Source: Mesaphorura yosii
Lineage: Eukaryota; Arthropoda; Collembola; Poduromorpha; Tullbergiidae
NCBI GenBank assembly: GCA_009869945.1
Contig: WIXG01000069.1
Location: 1 to 64,000, forward strand
Direction of reading: 5' to 3'
DNA: 64,000 bases
Every line of letters begins with the position of its first letter. Within the stretch, counting starts at the first letter, position 1. Shown here piece by piece: positions 1 through 12,000 of this stretch. The notes under the pieces were generated by a model. It did not search any database and was not told where the DNA came from. It saw only the letters and a list, made by a program, of their open reading frames with translations. A program made the position numbers and the translations under genes.

Positions 1-223
1 CTCGAGTGACAGCTCCTCGAACTCGTCAAGGTTCAGCACGATCTCCTGATGCTGCTGGATGCTGTACTTGGGCGGAGGAAGCTCAGGCATGAAGGCTTCC
101 GGAGCTGGTACATACAACGAAATAGAAAACTCAAGCAAGTTGGACAGGCTTTCGTGTCTTCTGAATCTTACCTTGTACTTCCACTGGTTGGACACGATCC
201 ATTGCAAGCTGTCGTCTGTAATA
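1..223 (-). CDS. Unrecognised gene, two partial exons at left edge
   Basis: On the minus strand two short exons, 223-172 and 104-1, are separated by a 67-bp intron with a strong donor (AAG then gtaaga) and a gtaccag acceptor. Joined, they read in one open frame that runs off the window, including the stretches MDRVQPVEVQAPEAF and PELPPPKYSIQQHQEI and ending in an acidic run (NLDEFEEL). Codons are rich in C/G third bases, unlike the flanking DNA, and the intron size matches those of the dystrophin gene. The first exon may begin after the TTGACAG acceptor at 224, or translation may start at the ATG at 202-200. I do not recognise the family. The region could also be read unspliced in another frame, so the structure is uncertain. 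Confidence 0.42.
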
Positions 224-1862
224 CTGTCAATGTCAATGTCAGTGATGCTCAAGATCTCTTCTTAAGATTCTCTTTTGCCGAAAGGGCACCAACTTGAAGC
301 TCCTTTTTCTGCACACGAACGAGAAAGTCAACACAAAGTGCACCAAAGCATGGCGGATGACAAGCGTACTAGAATTGCGTGTTATCTTTCCACAGTGTAC
401 ACAATGGACTATGAATTTGTTTTATGGTTTTCTCCATTTGACGTATGAATATTTAGTTAACGTTCAATTGGACTCTGCACGCGCAGAACTGGTAAGACTC
501 AATACCTCAGGAATGAGAACGCCCGAAGTCCGATTTCATGCAATGGAATGCCGAGTGACAAAAAATTTATAATTAACTTAATGCATTCTGGATGAGTACA
601 GTTCCAATGGTCGTCGGGCCAGTTTGCTGCGTTGTTGGCTACTCGTGCGATAAAACGGTTTCGAGTCAGAGTCTGAATAAGTGATGGGCTCGGTCCTTGT
701 ACGAAGTAATTTGGCATCCTTATAAATTAATTACCAAACTCGATGCTGAAGTTTTATCACAGGAGCAATGCCATGCAAGACGTGCAATGTGTTTGTTGTT
801 GGCTGTTGCTATTTGCATGAAACGGGAAATATGGATTAAGCAGTTCTACCAAGTTTTCATATTCTTCCGTGAATATTTTACGCAGCCTTCTACATGAAGC
901 CATTCTCGACATGCAATTGGAATGCTGGACCAGAGGTCGGCGGTGAATATTACGCCTTTTCCGTGCATTCTGGACTTTTGGGACGTGAACTTTACTGCAA
1001 GACAACAAACCCTTGAAAAGTTATGTGAATCTCATTAGTACTAGCCAACTCCACAATGAATCGACCATTTTGGATAAAAAATGTGCAGATTGTAATACAT
1101 TGTTTTACAAATCCAGTAAAACAACAACGGATTTATTTCTAGCTGCTTGCTCTTGCTTTTCAACCGCGTATCTCCATGCGACATTGATTAACGACTTCAA
1201 TAATGATTCAGCAATCCCATTCCTCCTGTAACAAGATTTATAGGTAGAACACAGAGTCCTAGTCTAGTTTTCAAACAAATTGCTTATCCAATTTAACTTT
1301 ACAGTGAGGTATATGGACAAGGTTATCGCTATCTTAGCAGTACCATGTACAAGTAATGATTAATGACGTAGTAGGTGGTAAGGTAAGAATCTCCCTACGA
1401 GTTTGTAGCAGCTGACATTATAAAACAATACATAATGGGTACACGTAGTAAAATTTGCACTTTTGCGAGGAAGTCCAGAACTCCTAAACGTCAAGATTGA
1501 TTATGTGATTAGTTGCAACTCAGTTGTTCATGATGATGCGAATCTGATGGCAGCATGGCAATCATCAGGTCATGTGGTCCTTACATAGATATTGGGTGTC
1601 TCAGCAGTACAAAAGTTGCAAGATTGATATGGTTATGAAAGTACTAAACTTTAGCAACTAACACTGACCTGCATAGAAAACGTTATCTTTATGGATATGT
1701 TGAACACAAAGTTTAGCAACAGGAATTTTTGTTTAGAACGATGTGGTGACTATTTCCTTGCGCAGATGTTTGCTAAATATAAATTGATAAGATATCATGC
1801 TCCAAGAAGAGAGTCACCGTTGTTAGTCGGTCCTGCACGAATCTCGCATTGCCGTTAAAGTC
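224..1862. other. 3' flank of dystrophin, no supported gene
   Basis: This stretch lies between the dystrophin stop codon and the left-edge gene, which is on the same strand. It must hold the dystrophin 3' UTR. A minus-strand AATAAA hexamer (plus-strand TTTATT at 1132-1137) about 730 nt past the stop is one candidate polyadenylation signal. Open frames here are short and not protein-like, and I see no RNA gene. Confidence 0.45.
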
Positions 1863-3044
1863 TTAAAGCTTCGGTCTCGTGTACGCAGAACGCTGATAAT
1901 CGGGGTCGGGTGAGTTTTCATGCTCGTCTCGCATCGCGGTGACTAACTCGCCCATCGCCCTTCCCAGGTCACCTGCACGACTCGTGATGTCTTCCGAAGT
2001 ACCTGCAGAGTAGCCGGGAGTTGGCGGAGGTGGCGGACGGATATCAGCAGCATACGCAGCGTCTGATTGGTGCCATTGGCCTGTAACGCAGAGCATAGGC
2101 ATGAACATGTGTGAATTCTATTTACCATTAGCAAGTTATCAATTGAAACAGTACCTGATTCGACATGATGATGCCCATTTGCTCTTTGTGGAAGGGGCGA
2201 ATCCATGGCTAATTCCGCTGCAACTACGGATTTACTCTGCAAGGTGCCAGTTTTTGAGGGTGAGTTTGGTTTCGGTTCATCCAGCAATTGACGAAGTCGT
2301 TGGAGCTGCACCTCCAACTGTCGATTGTGATCCTCCAGTATTTGCATTCTGGCTTCAAGCCGACCTTTGTGTTGCCTTAACAGGCGGGCTTCAGCTATAA
2401 TATTATTCTCGTTCGAATCAATCTGCGAGTAATAAGTTGATCTTCCATTTTGTGGTTGACCAGGATCAAAGTTTTGATCGTCCGACGGAGTCGTATTTGC
2501 AGTTCCTTGACCGTTTGCTTGAGATTTGTGCTTCAGTCGCTCGTACTCAGCTTGAAGGGACGCATTCTCATCTTCCAATGCACGAATAACGGCTTCCAGT
2601 TGTTCGGACTGCTCAGCGTCGATTGCAGCCACGATCTGAATAGGACTTCGTGGAATTACACCGTCACCTCGAGTTAGTGACTGACAATACTGTGCGATTA
2701 AGCTGTGCTCATCCTCCCTGTACGAATAGAACAGAATAGAGGTGATTTAAGTTTTTGTCTTGTGTGAAAAAATTCAATTTGGGAACTTACGAGTCTGGAG
2801 TTGAATTGCTTCTGTTGCGAAGTTCTACATCAGCCAGACGAGAAGCATACGTGTCAACTCGGGAATGAATGTCCGGTGACAATGAGTGTTGAGGAGACGG
2901 AACTGGCGATTCGAGATTGTCTCCTTCCAGGAGTGTCTGAACCGGTAAATATCCCAATTTGCGATGTTTTTGCAACGATCGTTTCGACTTGAAGCGGTTC
3001 TTAAGAGCTTTCGTGAAATCTCGAACGTCTTCGCCTGAAGTGGA
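1863..3044 (-). CDS. Dys: Dystrophin C-terminal exons 64-66: coiled coils and tail
   Basis: Exons are 3044-2791, 2717-2155 and 2080-1863 (residues about 3988-4331). Exon 64 carries the conserved [14 protein letters not shown] motif and a [10 protein letters not shown] helix. Exon 65 holds two heptad-rich helices, [20 protein letters not shown] and [20 protein letters not shown], the segment by which dystrophins pair with dystrobrevin; the region just before it binds syntrophin in the family. The last exon is reached by an intron starting with gtactg at 2154 and adds a penta-proline stretch and the end TRPKL before TAA. If that 74-bp intron is retained, the frame stays open and gives a different, Cys-containing tail, so an alternative C-terminus is possible. 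Confidence 0.93.
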
Positions 3045-6000
3045 CTGCCAAATAAGTACGCGACTTATCAGAACCGAAAAGTAAACTCATATACTACTAA
3101 TGTTAACGTAGGTTACCTCAGTGCAATACTCTTGCATAGGATGAGTGAGCTTATGATTTTTGGATTTTTTGCCGGAGAAGAAACAACGCTGGCACATGTC
3201 AAAGTTGAAACATTTTAAGCACCGGTATCTGCACAAACAATATTGGCAGATTAGTAGGTGTTTAGTTTAGAGATACATACTTCTCGTGTTTATAAGGGAT
3301 TCAAATTACCTTAATCCTAAAATTGGAACTTGTTTACAAACATTGCATTTTGCTTGGTGTCGTGCTCCTTCTGCGGCCGCAATTCCTAAAAATACAGAAA
3401 ACTTTAGACTGAAGTATTCAGCCTAACAATGCAACCATTCGGCTGAAACAAAAGGCACGTACTGTGAAGAACTGGAAGCCAAACCAAACTTTGCGGTTCT
3501 TGTTTCACCCAAGCCAGAAAATCTTGCACTTCGATGGTACTCTTATCCTTTGATGTCGCTTTTTCAAAACAGCTTCGTACCGACGGTTCTATAAACATAA
3601 GCTGCCTCTGAGTAAATAAGTTCAATGGTAGGCATCAATATCATTAGTTACCTATATTGCTTCCACCAAAAGCAGCCACCTCGCCCAATTGCCTTAGAAT
3701 CTGCATGCAATCGTGGAGAAGCAGTCCGAGCTTTCTTTGATCAACTTGCTTGTTCGCGTCGGCCACCAGACGGAACAAATCTGCAAATTAAGTGAAACGC
3801 TTATAACACGAACAGTCACGATGATAAAGTAATTACTTACATCTGAATTTGTCTTCCATCGGACCTTTGCATAGGAGAACAATTCCGATCTTGAACGACA
3901 GATTTCTTATCTGGCCAGTTCTTTGGCTGTCGTAGACATTCAGGAGCCAGTTTAGCGCTAAATCAGCAATGAGAGGAATTGGAACCGGAGAATCATTATG
4001 ATTGATGCTTCCTTTGAGGGTTCCCGACAACACGGGTTGAGCGTCGCGCGTGTTATAGAGTGTGCTCAGAGTAGAAACCATGTCTGACACGTCCAGAAGT
4101 CTGTCATTGTGTCCGCGAAGTCCAAGCGAGTCAAAAGTATCCACCACAAGTTTCAAGGGAAGCCGATCCACTGAAAATCAGGCATTGCTTATAGACTGGA
4201 ATCTTATAAACCAATCAACTCCCATTTGACACTTACGGCGAATCTCTTTCTGTACCGCGCGAAGTTTAAGTGCAGTACGATATGCAGAAAACCGAACATC
4301 ATTGTACATGGTTAATGAGTTGAGGAGGTTTGACATGATTGGATGATCCCACTGTGTTGTCTCCGTCTCATGACTGTAACAATGCACATTATTTAATTAT
4401 GCTAGTTGCTGATTAATTTGAGACAAGATCTTACTTGATGTAGTAAGGCACTTTGGCTGAAGTAAGTGCTCTTTCCCAAGGAAGTTCCACAGACGCATTA
4501 CTCGAGGGTGGAATGACAGCCATGACGGAAGCGACGCTAGGCGCTCCGCCAACACCACCCAGCTCCTGCTCGCGTTCTTTCACATTGAGTTGCAGGTTCC
4601 TCAGTCTTACGTTCAAGTCATCCATGCGATGTACATTCTGACTAGACAGCATGACATTGTGCGCAGCCAAAGCCGCCGCGTGGTCGTTGACATCGTTAAC
4701 TGCCTTCTGCGTTGAACTGATATGTTCTCTGAATGTCTGCAATTACAAACATAACCGTTCGCTTGGCTCAACTGAAATTTTGACACAGCAAACACCAGCA
4801 ATCATACACACCTTAAGTTGATCAAGAAGGGTAGACTTGTCAGCCGCAGCTGCAATAGTCGGCCACCTAGGGTGAGAGAAAAAATTGTTACTACATTGTT
4901 ATAACATTGAAAACTGCCTCAGTGAATCGAACTCGGAGTGTGATCCGCATTCACGAGCGACAAGAACAAATCGTGTCTTTATTCTTCAGGACGAACGGGG
5001 TGCGAAAACAAGTTGAAACCGAAAGGCTATTATGGTATTCCTCAAGTCACTCACAAATTAAATCAAACAGTGGTAATTGTAGAAGTAATCAACAATAGTA
5101 GTGATAGTAATTTCAACATGAGTACAAAACGTAAATTAGGTAAACTTTTTGAATCTGATTTCGAAACTAGTGATGAAGCTTCAGAAATCAGTCAAACTTC
5201 AGAAGAAACGAAAAGACAACGTGCTGACAAAACATTAAAAGTAAGTTAAATAGACCAATTTCTGATTATTTATAAGTTAACCGTTGTCTCCCTTCTGACA
5301 GGAGTATTTCGCCTCAAGACCTCACAGATGTGTACGGAAAATGGCCAATGGCACTTCTTCGACGAAAGCTTACAAGACATGGGATGGATTGTAACTCCAT
5401 ATTAAAGCCGTAAGACTGAACATTTCGACGAATGAGTTATAGCATTCTAACCAAACCTAAGGCACCACTCCCAAGTGGAGACATCGTAGCAACATTGATC
5501 AATATCGCTGGGTCATGACAAATCGGGTTACCTTCGAGACCTTGTTCTTTCAAATCCGAACACGAATTTCAAAGAATCGATCCTGTTTTACTTGAATGAG
5601 CCAACGGTACCAGTTCATCCAGTTGGAGAAAGCATTGCAATTTTAGCCTTCTACCTGATGCAGCAATCTAGTGGGATTTGACTCGATTCGAACTCGAAGT
5701 GTGAGTCGTTCAAGCTCATCAATGCCTCCGTCGTCCTCACGAACCGTGAGTTCATCTTCGGCCTACGAAACGTGATTCACAAGTCCTCCGGCAGAAGATT
5801 CAGCTTAACATGTACTCCAGATTTTCGCATTCCAAAATTTCCCATTCCGTTTTCACAGTTCTTGGGGCGAATAAATTCAACTAAAAATGTTCAGCTACCA
5901 CTGTTCTTATGAATTGTTCTGAGCTTTAGTCAAACTTCTAAACTTGTTAATATTGTCCCCGATACTAACCTTACAATTCAACTTTGTGTTAAATAAACAC

Positions 6001-9000
6001 ATTCTAGTGAACATCTTCGAAGTTCAAGAGTGGTATGAAAATGAAGTATAGAAAAGTAAACCGGCTTACCTTGACTTGATTGCTTCGGCAGTGGCAAGAC
6101 GTGCAGATCCATCATCCAACATTTGTTGAAACAATCGCATTCGCTGTTAATCACAGATAATACAGATAAAACTGATTAATTCGTGTCAAATGCAAGCGTC
6201 ATACGTTAGTTACCACGAATAACGACAATAGTAAAGGGCGAAAGTCAGTCCGTACCTGAATAGCTTCCTCCAATCGCAACTGCCATGTGTCCGATCGACT
6301 TAGCAACCCGACCCAAGTTTCCGATAACTTTGTCACTTCTCTTCGGATGCTACGAGTTAATTGAACTGCGGCTGCTTCTGCACTGCGATAACCTCTTAAA
6401 TCTCCGTCAACGTCTTTTCCAGCTATAACAAACAAAATGCCGAGGTAAAAATTTACAGGTCACGTGATTCATACTTCATCACTACAAACTACCATAAGGC
6501 ACTTCGTATTAACACCCTAAATTGTTTGCCTCAACAGCACCTGTCATTTGCTGTCTTTCTTTATGAATTCGAACAATTTCTCACCTTCAGAATCACTGTC
6601 CGGAACAGGTGGCTCATTTGCAACGTGCTGCCTGCCACTGATCAGATTCGTTTCGATGACAGGTCGTTTTGATTCCAGCTGCCTACGAAATGCACGATGA
6701 TCATCCTGTAAGAAAGAACACATGATGTCAATCACGCAACGGTAGACGAAAATGACCCGCTATTCGTATCGGACCAAACATTGACCATTCTTACCATTTG
6801 ACGCTGGAGAATTTGGACATCTCCACCGGGTGGGCCGAGTGCGGACAGTTCCGTGTCTTTCCTTATCACCCATTCGATTATTTCTCGCAGTGAAAGCAGA
6901 AGTGCGTGCCAATGTTCTGTGTTGGTTTCAAGCCGGTTTCTAAATATATATAACATTATTATGCACCCACGCTACAACTAGGTTGAACATTACTTGGTCT
7001 AAATTAATCTTTTACCTTATTGCCATTGAACGCTGCTTCAGCGCATGCCAGCGATGGTTCATCTCATCCAATCGTCGCAACAATGCTGCCGCATCTTCCG
7101 GGCGATCCATCCCTGCAGCGACAGTCCTTCCGGACCCTCCCAACGCTGCGACGGTGGCTGCATGGCTTTCGAGCTCAGTTTGCAATTCCTGGAGCAAAAA
7201 TTTACAATTAAATTTCTTGCATTAAGCGCATGCTAACTAATAGAAAGCACGATGAATTTCAAGCAAAAGCATTTTGCACATGGGAAGCAATGACAGTCGG
7301 ATATCGAGTTTCAGATGCTCGCAATGCAGTGCAATTGAATACAAAACAGGAGAACCTGCTCAAACTCCTTCAACATGTACAGCAGTTTGTAGACGAGGGA
7401 AATGTAGCGTGCGTCCTCTCTGCAACAAGTGATTCGTATCCGGCGATCTCTTCTCAGAATGGATTTCTCATCAATTCCTACTTTTCGCAGGCATTCCTGC
7501 ACGTAGGGGTCACCAAACGCGTACTCTTGTGGAAAAAATTCTTGCACTCTTCTGTACTGACTCAAGATGGGCTTTCCTCTTCCTCCGTGCGCCTTGGCTC
7601 GCAGCGGAATACGGCCATTGCGCCCTCGACCATTACGCCCATTACCGTTTGCGGATGGCAATCTTGGTTCGTGAATTCTGGGCGTCCTCAGCCTCGTGGC
7701 AGTTGCGGTGCTAATATCCCTATGCCTAATACTATAATCTTTCGCGGTCTCGTAGAACGACGGAGGCACGTGGAAGTCGACGAGGTCTCCATCATCATAC
7801 TCATACGTAATTAAAGGACTGGAAGTGTAAATGGCAGTGGCGGCAGTGGAAGTTGGTGATCTCGACACGCTCTGAGATTCGTGACTATACTGTGAGACAG
7901 AGATGGTTGAGAATCCAGAAACTGGCAGTTGCACGTCCAAATCGGGGCGCGGGTACCGGAAGTAAGAGCCCGAGTTGGACGGGAGCACGGGTGGCGAGGG
8001 AGTGGTCCCGTTCGCCCTCTCGGGCGGGTGATACTCGTAGTATGAGAAGGTCTGAACACCACCTGGTGAAAATAAGCTCCCATCCTCGTCCCCGGATGGC
8101 CCCGAGTCTCGCAGGACTTCTTCCACATCCACGCGGTATTGCGCGTGTGACTCTGAGGCAGGAGGCGACTGGAGTCGATGAACACTTGCTCGGAACGGAC
8201 CATGTGAGGGGTAATGCGTGACCAGAAGCTGAGTGCCACGGTAGTACTTCCGCTCGCTTCCATAGCCCCAGTTCCAGAACTTTAACTGGAGGGGAACGGG
8301 TTGTGGAGTTGGCAGAACATCTGGCGGCGGTACTTCTTCCGGTGGCGGCTGGTGTTGAGCAGGTCGGAGTACTGCTGCAGTGCTGGGCCGGTCAATTATT
8401 GGCGGCAGCGACTGAGGGGTCAGGGGTAACGACCCCCGCCCTCGTGGAACGCGTGATCCAAACAGTACTCATGCATCAACCGGGCGACTTGTTAAACAGC
8501 ACGCTGCACCGTGGAACGACGCGGGGCAGCAGTTGCTGCTCTCCGAACCGCCTCTTCCATTACGAGCCCTCCATTTCCATTTCACAGCACTCGAGCGTTC
8601 GGTCGTTACTCGTTATGCATTTTGTATACAATTTGAATTTAATGAATTATAAATAGCACAACTTCTGTTCACTTAATGCAATTCCGAGATAAGGCGATAT
8701 TTATGGAAACCGGAGTCCAGAGTTCAAATTCTACTGCTTCGTTGTGTCGTTTTGTGTATGGCCGCTGCTTGTTGCTAACGTAAGCACAAGTCAAGCACTG
8801 AATGGGAAAAAAGAAAGCATTTCTCATTTTTGTTACTTTTCACTTTTTCGCTCTTGCGACTCGCAGTTTGCAGATAATAAAAAATCTGCTTACAGCTTTG
8901 ACTTTGACTTGGTCTGGCCTGTTGCTGGCTCGTGCTCCTTTGTGGCACGCGAGTTTTATGCAACTCACTATTATTATTATGATTACGATTACGATTACGA

Positions 9001-12000
9001 CTTTCGGTTCGTTCACTTCTGGTCGGCGGTTCTGTTTTCGTCCAGCACGTGCACGAGTCACGAGTGCTCTGCTACTCAAGATGGATGGAAGTTATTAGCA
9101 CTAACATGTGGTCAGCTTTTGACTCGTGCCGTACGCGTACTTAAACTTTTATCTCTGTCGAGTCTCGAGAGTGAGTGTCTAACACGTCTAAACAATCCCG
9201 TGTCTGGAACGGTGTGCGATTGAGAGAAACCAGGAAAAGAAAGATCGGTTGTACAAATACAAACGTTACATAATCCAGGTTCGTGATTTCGCCCATTCTG
9301 CCGCCTTCTGCCATATGGAATAGTTTACTTTTACCTGGGCTGGGCTCCAGTGCGTGCGATTCATTTCGTATTCGCACATTATACGTTGTAATCAGTCATT
9401 CTTATATTTCACTGTAGTCTGATTCCTTCCTTATTCGTAGAAAGCATGCAACGTTTCTTTACATGGTAATTATATGTTCAGGTGACACATTGACTCATTG
9501 CCTCTCTGTGAGAACAAAATGTAAACGTAATACATGCATCACGTCGCGAACCTCGCAAACTGAGACCGGATTCCTCGGTCAATTGTTTTCGGCTCAGAAA
9601 CCTCAAAATTCTGGAAACAATGAGCGCTACGCATCGCAAAAATTAAATAAAACCCATTACAAAGAAACTGGAATGGCAAATGCGCTTGTAAACAAACGAA
9701 TAACTTGAAACGAAATGGTTTCTTCTTTGACTCGAAAACAATTCGAAGAACTTTCAAATTCAATGGCTAATAAATATGCAAATAACTTTCTTAAGTCGGC
9801 CTGAGTAGGAGAAAGATCGTTTAATGGATTATTTCGAGCAGAGTACAAAAAGTTGTTTTGAAATACATTTATTCTCAGTCAAACCAGGCTTGTAAAGGGC
9901 GCACACGAAATTAGAACTTGGAACAATGTTTCTGCATGAAGAAGGGATCATTTTAAACTTGAACTGTTTTTCTAGGAGGGAAGAACTAACTTGTCAAGAC
10001 AGGCAGTCTAAAGGTAGATGAGATATGATAAGATGAAATGCCGGCACTCTGAAACTATCTCATCTTTTGCTTCAGCTTATATACAGCAACTTATTTATGC
10101 ACTGCGAGAGAATTCGTCCCTCATGTCGAGCCATTACATCCAACTTTAACAACTTCATCAAATTTAACCAACTCAACTTTGCCTTGCCCAACTTATCATG
10201 CAGGCTGTAATAATGTTGGTTAGTTTAAATTGTTATTATACTACTGTTAATGTCATCTTCATGCAGCAACGGTCCTGGCACAGCCTCGCCGTTATATACA
10301 ACGACGAGTCATAAAAACGACAGAGAGCCATTCATTCATTTCGTGAGACTGGAAGCCTCTCAAGAGAAACCAAAACCAAACCAGTCAACAACTCTTCACG
10401 ACTTGGCCACATCGTCACCACCAACTCATAAAATAAATCAATTCCCTGCCTGCCTGCAGACTCCAGAAGCCAACTCGTCTTGTGTTTCTTTCGTATTGCG
10501 TATCATGCGGGATGAAAATAATACGAGCTAAACCAACACATGACACATAGTAAAAGAAAATGATTTATATTTACTGCACTTCGTGGAAGGCGTTTGTCCC
10601 GCTGAGACATGCATTTATTAACCGCACAAATGTGTGAAGATTCAAAGTCAAGTCCAAGCCCAGAGTTATAAAATGAGCTGGCACTTCTTAAAATAATTAT
10701 TGTAATGCGAGAATGCAAGTTTTACGAGCTGTCAGGGCACGGGCAGGGGTCGGAAAACAAGACAACAAAAGTGCAACAATATTCTGAGCAAAATGTTGCG
10801 GAGATTAGTTGACAGGATTATTTTGCCTTAATAGCCTGCGTGGAATGGTGCAGTGCGTGTCAAGAACCCAACTAAAGTCGAATTGCTCCGTGGCATTTCA
10901 CCATTTTACTTTTAAATTAATCGTAATGAATATTCAAGATGCCATGAGCGGGACAAGCAGTGACAAGCGGAGGATGAAACATAAGACAAAATCCTATCAT
11001 TTAGTCAACATAGGCGGTGGTGCAGAGTGCTTCAGCAAATATTACTCAAATTCTGACACTGACAAGATTATAAATTGCTCAGAATATTTTCCTGAAGTTA
11101 GACATATTCAGTTATTCCAGATATTAATTACACCGTCCATACCTAAGAACACAAGAAAATACGAAGCGACCTGTAACTTTGTATTGTTGTGTTGGTTATT
11201 TTCTTAAAAATACAAACGGCGAAAACTCGCCCTGAGATTGCCGAAAAATACAAACAGAACACAAGCTTCCAAGCTCAAAGCTTTCACGATGTAACCTTCT
11301 GACCCTCAACAGTTCACATTTCGTCCTTCCTTCAGGTAGAAGTATATAAGAATCACCGCACAAATGAAGCCAATCAGTCGTCACATGATTAATGGTTAGA
11401 TAAGGCCGTAAGTACGTTTCACAGTAATATAATTGTAACAAGCGTTCTTACAGCACACATTGAAATGGGAGAACAATAGCCTCTTCACAATGTATGGACT
11501 ACAATTTATTGATGAGCCTCGATCATCCTATTCTCGTCATCTCCATTGAAAGCTTACAATAATCATGCAACTCTGAAATCTCGATCTCTTCTCGCTGTGT
11601 TCGCTGGCTGGCTGGCTTTGGCTTCCCATGAAGCCAACAATGACGCAACATGCAAAACAGCCATGCAGACTGTCTCGCCACCGTCGTAGCAGTGAAAACA
11701 CAACCTTTCATCTTTCTGTATAAACATGTATTAAATTTAACTCTTCCAAATATAGAAGTTTGAGAATGCCTAAAAATAGGACGTGCAGACTGCAGACCAG
11801 ACTCCGGACACTCAACTCCGACTGCGGAAAAGGAATTTCTTCACCGCATTGCATGATGATTTGAACCGTGCACAGATTCTTATTCCAGGCACAATATCAT
11901 CTCATGGTTCAAGTGCCGTCGTATTCGCAGCGAATAGTTTTATAAATATTTCAACAATTCAACATGCAACACATGAAGTTAAATTTCTTTCTTTCGAAAA

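Noticed and set aside
172..223. Unspliced reading of the left-edge gene across 105-171
   Set aside because: An open frame does run through, but the strong donor/acceptor pair and matching phase of the spliced form fit better; kept only as an alternative.
8412..8471. Exon 50 as an alternative first exon
   Set aside because: The frame has no ATG between its upstream TGA and 8130, and a strong acceptor sits at 8412.
8744..9223. 159-codon plus-strand frame with Tyr/Asp repeats
   Set aside because: The repeat part is only the ATT/GATTAC microsatellite in translation; the rest has no motif.
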